From Alysiella filiformis (GTDB lineage Bacteria > Pseudomonadota > Gammaproteobacteria > Burkholderiales > Neisseriaceae), in NCBI RefSeq assembly GCF_014054525.1, contig NZ_CP059564.1:1994357-2058356 (forward strand): a DNA stretch of 64,000 nt, written 5' to 3'. Below, one piece after another: positions 18,582 to 27,185 of this stretch. Below the pieces are notes generated by a model. The model was not told the DNA's origin. It made no database searches and saw nothing but the letters and a program-made list of their open reading frames with translations. The translations under genes and the position numbers were made by a program. Position 1 is the first letter of the stretch. Each line of letters starts with the position of its first letter.

Positions 18582-19619
18582 ATGTTCCACCCCAGCGACC
18601 ACCCACATCGCCGCTACAATCCCCTAACCGAAGAATGGGTTTTGGTGTCGCCCCATCGCGCCAAACGCCCATGGCAAGGGCAACAGGAAACCGCCGACAC
18701 CGAGCAAAAGCCATCTTACGACCCAAGCTGCTATTTGTGTCCCAGCAACACGCGCATCAATGGCGAAAAAAATCCAGCATACACTCAATCTTATGTTTTC
18801 ACAAATGATTTTTCCGCGCTTCTGCCCGATACGCCCGAATTTGCCGACCACAGCAACCCACTTTTCCAAAGCCACAGCGTGCGCGGTGTGAGTCGCGTGA
18901 TTTGCTTTTCGCCCGACCACGCCAAAACGCTGCCTGAATTGTCGCAAGATGAAATCGCTGCCGTGATTGCATTATGGCAAGACGAATGCCGCGAATTGGG
19001 TAAAAAATACCAATGGGTTCAAATATTTGAAAATAAAGGCGCGGTAATGGGTTGCTCCAATCCACACCCACACGGGCAAATTTGGGCGAGCGATTTTCTG
19101 CCCAATTTGCCACACAAAGCCCACATTGCCCAACAAAAATATTTCGCCCAACACCAACGCGCCATGTTGCTGGATTACGCGCAAGCCGAATTGCAAAAAC
19201 GCGAACGCATTGTTTGTGAAAGCGATTTTTTTGTTGCGCTTGTGCCATATTGGGCGGCTTGGCCCTTTGAAATTTTGCTACTGCCCAAAATTGCCGTGCA
19301 GCGCATGACCGATTTAAACAACGAGCAAGCGCAAGATTTGGCAGGCTGCCTGAAAATTTTGACCACCAAATACGACAATCTGTTCCAAACCAGTTTTCCG
19401 TACTCCATGGGCTTTCACGGTGCGCCTTTTGATGGCGAAAACCACCCCGAATGGCAGCTTCACGCGCATTTTTATCCGCCGCTTTTGCGTTCGGCAACCG
19501 TGCGAAAATTCATGGTTGGCTACGAAATGTTGGCGGAAAGCCAGCGCGATTTAACCCCCGAACAGGCGGCGGAACGTTTGGCTGCTTTATCGGAAATTCA
19601 TTATAAATCAGCGAAATAA
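18582..19619 (+). CDS. galT: Galactose-1-phosphate uridylyltransferase
   Basis: GalT exchanges UMP between UDP-glucose and galactose 1-phosphate in the Leloir pathway. The 345-residue protein has the family's start [17 protein letters not shown], a metal-site CxxC in SCYLCPSN, and the active-site triad region [13 protein letters not shown], in which the second histidine of HPH is the nucleophile that carries UMP. The C-terminus has [17 protein letters not shown]. The ATG follows a strong AAAGGA site. galM lies downstream on the same strand, separated by a GC-rich repeat. The divergent mglBAC supplies the substrate. Confidence 0.97.
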   Translation: MFHPSDHPHRRYNPLTEEWVLVSPHRAKRPWQGQQETADTEQKPSYDPSCYLCPSNTRINGEKNPAYTQSYVFTNDFSALLPDTPEFADHSNPLFQSHSVRGVSRVICFSPDHAKTLPELSQDEIAAVIALWQDECRELGKKYQWVQIFENKGAVMGCSNPHPHGQIWASDFLPNLPHKAHIAQQKYFAQHQRAMLLDYAQAELQKRERIVCESDFFVALVPYWAAWPFEILLLPKIAVQRMTDLNNEQAQDLAGCLKILTTKYDNLFQTSFPYSMGFHGAPFDGENHPEWQLHAHFYPPLLRSATVRKFMVGYEMLAESQRDLTPEQAAERLAALSEIHYKSAK

Positions 19620-19638
19620 ATTTTCAGGCAGCCTGAAA

Positions 19639-19746
19639 TCTGTCCCCTCTCCCGTCTGGCGGGGGAGGGTTAGAGTGGGGGTGGCACGTTGCGTTTCTAA
19701 CCCCCACCCCAGCCCTCCCCCTTACATAGGGGGAGGGAGTAGGTTG
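19639..19746. repeat. GC-rich palindromic repeat, family P copy 2
   Basis: Arms built from CCCCTCTCCCGTCTGGCGGG and GGGGGAGGGTTAG-type runs pair with CTAACCCCCACCCCAGCCC and GGGGGAGGGAGTAGG. It fills the galT-galM gap beside a DUS and is related to the copies at 8731, 28283 and 46093. Confidence 0.8.
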
Positions 19747-19807
19747 GTGGCAACTTCTCTAAAAAATTGCCATGTATTGAAAAGCTGCCTGAAAACAGGA
19801 AAAAACC

Positions 19808-20725
19808 ATGTTCAACATACACATCAATCCCCAATCGCTTGTTTTACAAAGCGAAACCCATCAAGCCGAGATTTTCCTCTTTGGCGCGATTTTGAACCGT
19901 TTTGCCGTGCGACAAAATGGCGAATGGCGCAACATCATTGCCGCATTTTCTGATGAAAATCAAGCACGTCATCAAATCATCAATGGCTTTCGCAGCGCAA
20001 AGCTCAGCCCATTTGCGTGCCGTTTGAATGAAAGCCGCTATGTATTTGAAAACACGGAATATGTTTGCGAAAAACACGTTTTGAATGGACACGCCATTCA
20101 CGGTTTAATGTATGATTTTGATTTTAAATTAGAAAATCACGGTACTGATGAACAGTCCGCTTGGATAGAATTGCTGGCGCATTATTCGCAAGAAAATGCG
20201 GGTTTTCCATTTGAATATCAACTGCTTGTGAAATACATTTTGGACGAAACGGGCTTGCACATTCACACCACCGCCACCAATACAGGCAGCCGCACCCTGC
20301 CGATTGTAGACGGCTGGCACCCCTATTTCACGCTGGGCGGCAAAGTGGACGATTGGTCTTTGCAAATCAATGCGAATCAAATGCTTGAATTTGATGAAAA
20401 TCTGCTGCCAACGGGCAAAATGCTGCCTGAAAGCCGTTTTCAGACAGCCGAAAGTTTGCGCGGTGTGGAATTGGACAACAGTTTTGTTTTGAATAATCAA
20501 ACCGATGTGTCGTGCATTTTGCAAAGCGATGATTTGATTTTGCAAATTTGGGCGCAACACAATTACCCCTATTTGCAAATCTACATTCCACCCGAACGCG
20601 ATTGTGTGGCGATTGAAAATTTGAGTGGCGCACCCGATTGTTTCAACAATGGTTTGGGGCTGACGCTGTTGCAAGCGGCTGAAAGCAAAACGTTTTACAC
20701 CAAATACGTTTTGCATCAAAAATAA
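19808..20725 (+). CDS. galM: Aldose 1-epimerase family protein, probable galactose mutarotase
   Basis: Mutarotases interconvert beta- and alpha-galactose so that galactokinase can use it. The 305-residue protein shows the aldose epimerase core: the substrate-binding arginine segment NGFRSAKLSPFACRL, NGHAIHGLMYDFDF with its conserved histidine, the second histidine in VDGWHPYFTLGG, and the probable catalytic glutamate in CVAIENLSGAPDCFNNG. It is shorter than E. coli GalM (about 346) and closer to the broader GalM-like group, so D-hexose-6-phosphate mutarotase activity cannot be excluded. Its place downstream of galT and opposite mglBAC supports a role with galactose. It converges on parA. Confidence 0.82.
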   Translation: MFNIHINPQSLVLQSETHQAEIFLFGAILNRFAVRQNGEWRNIIAAFSDENQARHQIINGFRSAKLSPFACRLNESRYVFENTEYVCEKHVLNGHAIHGLMYDFDFKLENHGTDEQSAWIELLAHYSQENAGFPFEYQLLVKYILDETGLHIHTTATNTGSRTLPIVDGWHPYFTLGGKVDDWSLQINANQMLEFDENLLPTGKMLPESRFQTAESLRGVELDNSFVLNNQTDVSCILQSDDLILQIWAQHNYPYLQIYIPPERDCVAIENLSGAPDCFNNGLGLTLLQAAESKTFYTKYVLHQK

Positions 20726-20730
20726 GAATA

Positions 20731-20802
20731 AGAACCTGTGTTTGTAAGATTGATGGCTTGATTTTCGCGAATACAAGGCAGCTTTTTATGAACACAGGTT
20801 CT
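20731..20802. repeat. Palindromic repeat with AGAACCTGTGTT ends, family T copy 2
   Basis: A 72-bp element with perfect 12-bp inverted ends AGAACCTGTGTT and AACACAGGTTCT. The interior (AAGATTGATGGCTTGATTTT and GCGAATACAAGGCAG) matches parts of the element at 14213-14329. It lies directly after the galM stop. Confidence 0.75.
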
Positions 20803-20806
20803 CAAA

Positions 20807-20844
20807 TTTCAGGCAGCCCAAAATCCCTTTTTGGCTGCCTGAAA
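20807..20844. terminator. DUS-based terminator between galM and parA
   Basis: Arms TTTCAGGCAGCCCAAAA and TTTTGGCTGCCTGAAA pair over about 16 bases between two convergent genes and can end both transcripts. Confidence 0.7.
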
Positions 20845-20847
20845 TCA

Positions 20848-21657
20848 TTAAAACATCAACACTTTTTTCAAATAACTTGCCGATGATGTGGCGCGTTTGA
20901 AACCCATGATTTCATCAGCCAAATCCAAATAGGCTTGCGTGCCTTTGGCTTTATCGTCATAGGCGAGCGCGGGCATACCAAAGCTGGGGGCTTCCGCCAA
21001 ACGCACATTGCGCGGAATGGTGGTGCGGAACACACGCTGTTCAAAATGGTTACGCAGTTGGCTGCTCACATCTTGCGACAATTTGTTTTGGGTGGTAAAC
21101 ATGGTAAACACCACGCCCAAAATATCCAATTTGGGATTGATGGTTTGGCGCACTTTGCGGATGGTGGCGAGCAAATCGGAAATGCCTTCCAGCGCGTAAT
21201 ATTCGCAGACCATGGGAATGAGTATGCTGTCTGCCGCCGCCAAGCCATTGAGCAACAACAAAGAAAGTGTGGGCGGACAATCAATCAACACATAATCGTA
21301 ATTTTCGCGGATTTCAGCCAGCGCGGTTTTCAAACACATTTCACGCGCGGGTTTGTGAATGAGTTGCACTTCAATGCCCGTTAAATCGCGGTTGGACGCG
21401 ATGATGTCGTAATGCCCTGTTTCGCTGTGCAAAATGGTGTTTTTGATGTCGGTTTCGCCTGTGAGTATGTGGTAAGTTCCCCATTCAAAAGCGTTTTTGT
21501 CTATGCCGCTGCCTGTGGTGGCGTTGCCTTGTGCGTCCAAATCAATCAACAGCACTTTGCGATTGCGGTATGCCAACGATGCCGCCAAATTCACGGCGGT
21601 GGTGGTTTTGCCTACGCCGCCTTTTTGATTGCAGACGGCAATGATTTCACAAGCCAT
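20848..21657 (-). CDS. parA: Chromosome partitioning ATPase ParA (Soj)
   Basis: ParA is a Walker-type ATPase that moves ParB-parS complexes along the nucleoid during chromosome segregation. The 269-residue protein has the deviant Walker A motif QKGGVGKTTTAVNLA near the N-terminus, DLDAQGNATTGSG, DYVLIDCPPTLSLL and the ILGVVFTMF segment. The ATG at 21655-21657 (AAGG nine bases upstream) is preferred to one six bases earlier that would overlap rsmG. It follows rsmG by two bases, the classic gidB-soj arrangement near chromosome origins, but parB does not follow; galM converges instead. parB must lie elsewhere. Confidence 0.95.
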   Translation of the reverse strand: MACEIIAVCNQKGGVGKTTTAVNLAASLAYRNRKVLLIDLDAQGNATTGSGIDKNAFEWGTYHILTGETDIKNTILHSETGHYDIIASNRDLTGIEVQLIHKPAREMCLKTALAEIRENYDYVLIDCPPTLSLLLLNGLAAADSILIPMVCEYYALEGISDLLATIRKVRQTINPKLDILGVVFTMFTTQNKLSQDVSSQLRNHFEQRVFRTTIPRNVRLAEAPSFGMPALAYDDKAKGTQAYLDLADEIMGFKRATSSASYLKKVLMF

Positions 21658-21659
21658 AT

Positions 21660-22295
21660 TCATTCACCTTTTTTGGGGCGCATCAACACCATGTGGCGTT
21701 CTGCGTTGAGTGTGGGAACGTGCAATTTATCAATTTGATAAACTTCAATATTTTGTGGCACATTTTCCAATTCTTCATAAGGATAAACGCCTTTCATGGC
21801 TGCCCAATAGCCGTTTTCATTGAGCAAATGTTTGGTCAGCGCAATGAAATCGTGCAATTCGGCAAAGGCGCGACTGGTTACCACGTCCACTTTTTTGTCG
21901 TGCATGGCTTCTACTCTGCCGCTTGCCACGGTAACGTTGCCCAAGCCCAATTCAATCACGGCTTGTTGCAAAAAGGCGGTTTTTTTGGTGTTGGCATCGA
22001 GCAGGGTAATGTGCAAATCGGGGCGACAAATGGCGGTGGGAATGCCTGGCATACCGCCACCTGAACCCACGTCCATCAAGGTTTGCGCGTTTGCCACATA
22101 GGGCAGCAGCGTAAGGCTATCCAGCAGATGATGGCTAATCATTTTGCGTTCATCGCGCAAGGCGGTTAGGTTGTAGGTGCTGTTCCATTTTTTCAGCAGC
22201 GACACATATTCCAGCAACAACAACTGCTTGGTGGTGTCCAATTCCAAATTCATGGCTTGCAAGCCCGATTTGAGTTGTTCTTTAAAATCAGTCAT
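21660..22295 (-). CDS. rsmG: 16S rRNA (guanine-527-N7)-methyltransferase RsmG
   Basis: RsmG (GidB) methylates G527 of 16S rRNA using S-adenosylmethionine; its loss causes low-level streptomycin resistance. From the ATG at 22293-22295 (ribosome site TAGGAAAAAAC) the protein is 211 residues. It contains KWNSTYNLTALRDERKMISHHLLDSL and the SAM motif LMDVGSGGGMPGIPTAI, then VTSRAFAELHDF. The frame is open upstream through a DUS to 22367 but the extension is not conserved family sequence. It is the first gene of an rsmG-parA pair. The divergent pseF starts about 140 bases away. Confidence 0.96.
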   Translation of the reverse strand: MTDFKEQLKSGLQAMNLELDTTKQLLLLEYVSLLKKWNSTYNLTALRDERKMISHHLLDSLTLLPYVANAQTLMDVGSGGGMPGIPTAICRPDLHITLLDANTKKTAFLQQAVIELGLGNVTVASGRVEAMHDKKVDVVTSRAFAELHDFIALTKHLLNENGYWAAMKGVYPYEELENVPQNIEVYQIDKLHVPTLNAERHMVLMRPKKGE

Positions 22296-22431
22296 GTTTT
22301 TTCCTAAAATGGGTTTGTGGGCTTTCAGGCTGCCTGAAAACCCCAAAAATTGCTTAAATTTTAACATAAATTCACGTCAATAGATTTTCACGGTATCATC
22401 ACACTTTGGATTTTTTTCAGGCAGCCTGAAC

Positions 22432-23124
22432 ATGACTTTGTGCATCATTCCCGCGCGCGGTGGCAGCAAACGCATTCCACGCAAAAACATCAAATCATTC
22501 AATGGCAAACCCATGATTGCCCACAGCATTTTGGCAGCACAACAATCGGGCTGTTTTGAACGGATTATCGTTTCCACCGATGACGATGAAATCGCCCAAA
22601 TCGCGCAACAATATGGCGCAGAAATCCCATTTATCCGCCCAGCCGAATTGTCGGACGATTTTGCCACCACAGGCGAAGTGATTGCTCATGCCATTGAGTT
22701 GATGATAAAAAATGAAAATTGGCAAGGCGAAATGGCGTGTTGTTTGTATGCCACCGCGCCTTTTGTTCAGGCAGCCGATTTGCAAAATGGCGCAATAAAA
22801 TTGCGTGAAACGAACGCGGATTTTGCCTTTTCCATAACCGATTACACTTTTCCCATTCAACGCGCTTTGCGGCTGGCTGAAAATGGCGAAGTGGCGATGT
22901 TTCAGCCCGAAATGTTTGCCATGCGTTCGCAAGATTTGACAAGGGCTTGGCATGACGCAGGGCAATTTTATTGGGGAACGACCGCCGCATGGCTCGCCCA
23001 AAAACCGATTTTCAACAGCAAAAGCGTGGGTGTGAAATTGCCGCGTTATCGCGTACAAGATATTGATACGCCTGATGATTGGGAACGCGCAGCATTATTG
23101 GCGAAAATTTTTCAGGCTGCCTGA
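22432..23124 (+). CDS. pseF: Pseudaminic acid cytidylyltransferase PseF
   Basis: PseF activates pseudaminic acid, a bacterial nonulosonic acid, to CMP-Pse, the donor for surface or flagellin/pilin glycosylation. The 230-residue protein shows the CMP-sugar synthetase signature IIPARGGSKRIPRKNIK at its N-terminus, then TDDDEIAQIAQQYGAEIPFIRP, CCLYATAPF and the DAGQFYWG segment that distinguishes PseF from the sialic acid enzyme NeuA. The last residues (IFQAA) and the stop are encoded by a DUS. It is the first gene of a co-directional run that includes pseG-pseH and pseI. A DUS abuts the start, leaving little room for a normal ribosome site. Confidence 0.93.
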   Translation: MTLCIIPARGGSKRIPRKNIKSFNGKPMIAHSILAAQQSGCFERIIVSTDDDEIAQIAQQYGAEIPFIRPAELSDDFATTGEVIAHAIELMIKNENWQGEMACCLYATAPFVQAADLQNGAIKLRETNADFAFSITDYTFPIQRALRLAENGEVAMFQPEMFAMRSQDLTRAWHDAGQFYWGTTAAWLAQKPIFNSKSVGVKLPRYRVQDIDTPDDWERAALLAKIFQAA

Positions 23125-23137
23125 AAAGGAAAACAAA

Positions 23138-23701
23138 ATGAGTGAAACCATTTACATTTATCCTTCAAAAACCAAATTGGCTTTCTCGATATTAGGGGCG
23201 ATGGCTTTTGTGCTTATTGGCGTTGTCATTATCACAGACAGTTTAAATAAAAACGATATGGAAAAGGTCATGATTGGGGTGGGAGGTAGCGCATTTTTTG
23301 CTTTGTGCAGCATAATGGGGTTCATCAAACTGTTACAGCGCAATCGCCCCATATTGGAAATCAATGCACAGGGCATCATTGACCACAGTAATACATGGGG
23401 GCTAATTCAATGGCAAGACATCGCCTTTATCAGCACCATCGCGATACAAAGGCAAAAATTCATTTGTATTGATGTGTATGATGAAAGCATTTTTTTGGCA
23501 CGCACATCGGGTATCAAAAGAAAATTGATACTTTTAAATAAAAAATGGGGATTTCCACTCATTACATTCAATGTAGCAGCGGGGAATCATTCAACAGAAC
23601 AAATCATGACTGAAATGAAAACGCGCTTAAATCATTTTAGAGAAACGCGATTAAATAAAGCACAAAAGCAATTAAGTTATTTTAAGAAAAAGAAAAAATG
23701 A
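23138..23701 (+). CDS. STM3941-like membrane protein, function unknown
   Basis: A predicted 187-residue protein with two N-terminal hydrophobic segments (about 13-32 and 45-64), then a basic, soluble domain (EINAQGIIDHSNTWGLIQW, a bacterial PH-like pattern) and a lysine-rich tail ending YFKKKKK. It resembles the uncharacterised STM3941 family. The ATG at 23138 follows an AAAAGGAAAAC ribosome site. Its stop codon overlaps the pseG-pseH start (ATGA), so the two are translationally coupled. The codon and base composition are more AT-rich than pseF. No sugar-pathway role is known for the family; coupling suggests co-regulation only. Confidence 0.65.
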   Translation: MSETIYIYPSKTKLAFSILGAMAFVLIGVVIITDSLNKNDMEKVMIGVGGSAFFALCSIMGFIKLLQRNRPILEINAQGIIDHSNTWGLIQWQDIAFISTIAIQRQKFICIDVYDESIFLARTSGIKRKLILLNKKWGFPLITFNVAAGNHSTEQIMTEMKTRLNHFRETRLNKAQKQLSYFKKKKK

Positions 23702-25302
23702 AATTCCTTTTCCGAGCAGACGCTTCCCTAGAAATCGGGAGCGGACACATTATGCGTTGCCTGACTTTGGCAAATGCCTTGCACGAACAAGGGCATACGG
23801 CAAAATTCATCACTCGCGCCCATGTGGGGCATTTGGCAGATTTGATTGAAAAACAAGAATTTGAATGTATTTTGTTGCCTTGCCCCCAACCTAATCCTCC
23901 CTCGCAAGCAGGGGAAGGAAAACATGGGTTTTCAGGCAGCCTGAAACACGCCGCGTGGCTGGGTACAACACAAGCGCAAGATTTTGCCGATTGCCAATCC
24001 CATCTGATTGATTTTCAACCCGATTGGATTATTTGCGACCACTACGCGCTGGACGCGACATGGCAAAATCTCGCGCAAAAAATTTGCCCAGCCAAAATCG
24101 CCGTGATAGACGATTTGCACGACCGTTCACACCAAGCCGATGTTTTAATTGACCAAAATTGGGGACACCGCGCCCAAGATTATGCCGATTTGTTGCCGCC
24201 CGATTGTCGCATTTTGGCGGGTACGCGCTATGCTTTGTTGCGCCCAGAATTTGCATTTTGGCGCAACAAAATGCCTGAAATATCAGCAAAAAAAGCATTT
24301 TCAGGCAGCCTGCAAAAGGTTTTGCTGAATTTGGGCGGTGTGGACAAAGACAACATCACACCCAAAATCTTGCAAAATTTGGCAGAAAATGGCAAAAATA
24401 CACTTGATTTAACCGTGGTCATGGGCGCGAGCGCACCGCATATTGCCAGCATTCATCATTTTGCCCAAAATGCGCCTTTCCCCTGCCAAGTGATTGTTAG
24501 TGCAAACAATATGGCTGAATTGATGGCGCAGTCGGATTGGGCGATTGGCGCGGCAGGCAGCACATCTTGGGAACGTTGTTGTTTGGGTTTGCCCACCATT
24601 TTACTGGTTTTGGCTGATAATCAACGCCCTATTGCCCAACAATTACAATCAGTTGGCGCAGCATTGGCATTTGATGTGGCAGAAATCGGTTCAGCAAAAT
24701 GGCAAAAGGCTTTGGCGACTTTCAGCCAGCCTGAAAACCTGTCGCAAATGGCAGAAAATGCCAAAAAGCTGTGCGATGGCAAAGGCGTGGCGCGTGTCAT
24801 CAATCAAATCATGAACATCACTCATCAAACCGACCACACACAAATCCGCCCCGCACAACATGATGATATGAAAATGATTTTTGACTGGCGCAACCACATC
24901 AGCATACGCCAATTCATGTTGCAACAAGATGAATTGATTTGGGAAAATCATCAAAATTGGTTTACAAAACAATTAAGCAAGCCCAATTTCAAAATGTTGA
25001 TTTACACGGTCAATCAAATGCCACAAGGCTACATCAGTTTTACCCAAATTCCTGAAAAAACAGATTGTTGGGAATGGGGATTTTACACTGCGCCCGATTG
25101 TCCGCGTGGGCATGGCACACAAATGGGGCATTTGGCATTGGCATGGGCGTTTGGCGAACTGGGGGCGAGTGAAATTCTTGGGCGCGTGTTGCCGCACAAT
25201 GGCGCGAGTTTGCGTTTGCATAAAAAATTGGGCTTTTTCAGGCAGCCTGAATCAAAGGGGTTCATCTCATTTGCTTTATCATCAAATGATTATTTATTTT
25301 AA
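23698..25302 (+). CDS. pseG: Fused PseG-PseH: UDP-sugar hydrolase and N-acetyltransferase of pseudaminic acid synthesis
   Basis: Two pathway steps in one 534-residue chain. Residues 1 to about 372 are PseG, which removes UDP from UDP-2,4-diacetamido-2,4,6-trideoxy-beta-L-altrose: N-terminal GSGHIMRCLTLA with the catalytic histidine H17, ICDHYALDATW, LLNLGGVDKDN and GAAGSTSWERCCLGLPTI, a GT-B-like fold. Residues from about 380 are a GNAT acetyltransferase matching PseH (IRPAQHDDMKMIFDWRN, DCPRGHGTQMGHLAL, VLPHNGASLRLHKKLGFF), which acetylates the 4-amino group in the preceding step. Residues about 61-83 are encoded by a fragment of a genomic repeat plus a DUS. It is downstream of pseF and coupled to the preceding membrane-protein gene. 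Confidence 0.9.
   Translation: MKFLFRADASLEIGSGHIMRCLTLANALHEQGHTAKFITRAHVGHLADLIEKQEFECILLPCPQPNPPSQAGEGKHGFSGSLKHAAWLGTTQAQDFADCQSHLIDFQPDWIICDHYALDATWQNLAQKICPAKIAVIDDLHDRSHQADVLIDQNWGHRAQDYADLLPPDCRILAGTRYALLRPEFAFWRNKMPEISAKKAFSGSLQKVLLNLGGVDKDNITPKILQNLAENGKNTLDLTVVMGASAPHIASIHHFAQNAPFPCQVIVSANNMAELMAQSDWAIGAAGSTSWERCCLGLPTILLVLADNQRPIAQQLQSVGAALAFDVAEIGSAKWQKALATFSQPENLSQMAENAKKLCDGKGVARVINQIMNITHQTDHTQIRPAQHDDMKMIFDWRNHISIRQFMLQQDELIWENHQNWFTKQLSKPNFKMLIYTVNQMPQGYISFTQIPEKTDCWEWGFYTAPDCPRGHGTQMGHLALAWAFGELGASEILGRVLPHNGASLRLHKKLGFFRQPESKGFISFALSSNDYLF
23879..23945. repeat. Fragment of GC-rich repeat family P plus DUS inside pseG
   Basis: CCTTGCCCCCAACCTAATCC and CAAGCAGGGGAAGG, followed by a DUS, match the edge of the dispersed GC-rich palindrome. 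They interrupt PseG in frame, adding about 20 residues (PQPNPPSQAGEG...FSGSLK). Confidence 0.7.
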
Positions 25303-25349
25303 AAAAAGAAAAGGCAGCCTGAAAAGCATTTTCAGGACTGCCTGTCATG

Positions 25350-26585
25350 TTATTTATTCAACGCTTTTTTCTGTTCATAAACGGTTTTGAACATATCCAA
25401 GAAACCCGTCATATGTGGTGGAATATCCACCTTGCCAGTTTCCATATTGTAATATGATTTCAAAACTTGAATGTAGGCTTCGCCAATGGATTTGGTAATG
25501 CCTGCCGCGACCGTACCTGAAATGGCTGCACCAGCTACAGAGCCTGCACCTGGAATAAATTTCAATAAAGAGCCAACCACAGTTCTACCAACTTGCGCCA
25601 AACCTGTTGTTCCCAAAATACCCATTAAAGTTGATGTAATTGAATTTAATTCTTTATCTACCTCAAATTCAGCATTGATTTGATAAATCATGGTGGTTTG
25701 AACGGCAGTAATCGCAAACATATCTGAAAATGGAATGGGAATTGCGCCTGCCGCACCTGCTGCTGCCGTTGCATAATTGACTTTTTGGGTTGCGCCATCA
25801 ATCATGGCGCATAACTTTTTTTCATAGTCAATCATTTGTGCTTTCAATAATGCCTCGCGGTAATTATTGACATGATGTTGTGAATTGCTTTTAACTTCTG
25901 GTAAACATTGAAAAGTTTTATCCAATAAATCTTTCAAGCCCGAAGTTGGCACAGATATACCCATAACCGAATAAACACACGAATTCACACGAACATAACG
26001 GTTCTGTACAAATGCCCCCATTTTTTCGTCAATCACGTTTGTGGCTGCCTGAAAAAATGCTTCCGTATTTTCATGTTGCGTATTGGTAAACACCACAACT
26101 GTTGGAATGCGGTTATCGCGCATCAATTCCAATAATTCAATATCGCGCTCTTCCACACGCGAACTGGTTTCTTTAATGCACAACCACGCAACATGGGGCA
26201 AATTAAGTTCAGGATTGTCGGAATTTAAGGCTTCATCAATGGCAGCCTGAATGTCGGTTTTCAGTTGCCCCAAAGTGCCTTGATAATCTTTTGCTTCAAT
26301 GCCTTTGGTGTCCCACAATGTTAAGCCTTTGCTGGGAATGTGGTATTTTTTCAATTCTTGCGTCATGGGTTCGCCTACGCCTGCTTTGGCAACATCATCG
26401 CCAAAAACCGCATTCAGCAAAGTGCTTTTACCCACACCAGTTGCGCCAATCAACAAAATATTCAATTTGTCTTTTTCATTCAAAGCCTTTTGTTTGGCTT
26501 TATTCGTGTCAAATTCTTGCGTTTCATAATTGACGGTGTCGCCCAAATATTTTTCATATGCTTTGCGTGGGTCATGATTGCTCAT
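25350..26585 (-). CDS. Dynamin/Era-type GTPase with DUF697-like hydrophobic domain
   Basis: A predicted 411-residue P-loop GTPase. G1 is GATGVGKSTLLNAVFG (near residue 49), G3 is LWDTKGIE, and a G4-like VVFTNTQ replaces the usual N/TKxD. The C-terminal half has alanine/glycine-rich hydrophobic stretches (YATAAAGAAGAIPIPFSDM, GAGSVAGAAISGTVAAGITK) typical of DUF697-containing GTPases that associate with membranes. The ATG at 26583-26585 has GGAG eight bases upstream. It faces away from an HTH regulator gene, and the pair is AT-richer than its neighbours and splits the pseudaminic acid genes, which suggests acquisition. The cellular role is not known. Confidence 0.75.
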   Translation of the reverse strand: MSNHDPRKAYEKYLGDTVNYETQEFDTNKAKQKALNEKDKLNILLIGATGVGKSTLLNAVFGDDVAKAGVGEPMTQELKKYHIPSKGLTLWDTKGIEAKDYQGTLGQLKTDIQAAIDEALNSDNPELNLPHVAWLCIKETSSRVEERDIELLELMRDNRIPTVVVFTNTQHENTEAFFQAATNVIDEKMGAFVQNRYVRVNSCVYSVMGISVPTSGLKDLLDKTFQCLPEVKSNSQHHVNNYREALLKAQMIDYEKKLCAMIDGATQKVNYATAAAGAAGAIPIPFSDMFAITAVQTTMIYQINAEFEVDKELNSITSTLMGILGTTGLAQVGRTVVGSLLKFIPGAGSVAGAAISGTVAAGITKSIGEAYIQVLKSYYNMETGKVDIPPHMTGFLDMFKTVYEQKKALNK

Positions 26586-26736
26586 ATTCATTGCTCCAAT
26601 GGTTAAAATTAAACTGAAAAGGCATTTTTGAGTTAAAATAAATTCCCAAGCTGACTCTTGGATAAATAAATTATATTTATCTATTTAATTTACTGGAACA
26701 AACCAGATGTTTAATCTTATCCACTGAAAGTTTAAT

Positions 26737-27132
26737 ATGCTGAAATCACATGAAATTATCAAAAATTTGCGTTTGGAAAAAAACTGGTCGCAAAAAGATG
26801 TGGCTGAAAAACTGAATATTTCTGTGAATGGTTATTCCAAAATGGAACGCGGTAAAAGCAGCATTAACACGGAACGTTTAAATGAATTGGCTGCGATTTT
26901 TGATGTTAGTCCACATGATTTATTACCAAATGACCAAAATGGAAATTGCTTGATTATTAAAGGAAATAATAACAATAACCAACACAGCAATTTTTATCAC
27001 GCCCCACAAGATATCGTTAATGAAATAGAAAAATTGCAATTAAAAATACAATACCAAGAACAACTGCTGCAACAACAAGCACGCGAATTGCAAAATATGC
27101 AAAATCTCATTGATTTATTGAAACAAAAATGA
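26737..27132 (+). CDS. XRE-family HTH transcriptional regulator with coiled-coil tail
   Basis: A 131-residue DNA-binding protein. Residues 6-62 form a Cro/CI-type helix-turn-helix (IIKNLRLEKNWSQKDVAEKL, then NISVNGYSKMERGKSSINTERL). An asparagine-rich linker (KGNNNNNQHSNFYH) and a glutamine-rich amphipathic C-terminus (about 90-131, EIEKLQLKIQYQEQLLQQQA) that could form a coiled coil follow. It is divergent from the GTPase gene with a 151-base AT-rich gap, so it may regulate that gene and itself. The gene has no strong ribosome site. Its stop abuts a DUS and the following pseI is only 53 bases away. Confidence 0.85.
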   Translation: MLKSHEIIKNLRLEKNWSQKDVAEKLNISVNGYSKMERGKSSINTERLNELAAIFDVSPHDLLPNDQNGNCLIIKGNNNNNQHSNFYHAPQDIVNEIEKLQLKIQYQEQLLQQQARELQNMQNLIDLLKQK

Positions 27133-27185
27133 TTTCAGGCAGCCTGAAACTGCTAAAATCCGCTTTTTAATTGAAAAACAGAAAT

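Noticed and set aside
20129-20776. 215-codon antisense frame in galM
   Set aside because: Shadow of the aldose epimerase gene with no recognisable motif.
25350-27132. GTPase/HTH pair considered as prophage remnant
   Set aside because: No integrase, structural phage gene or attachment-site duplication is visible.
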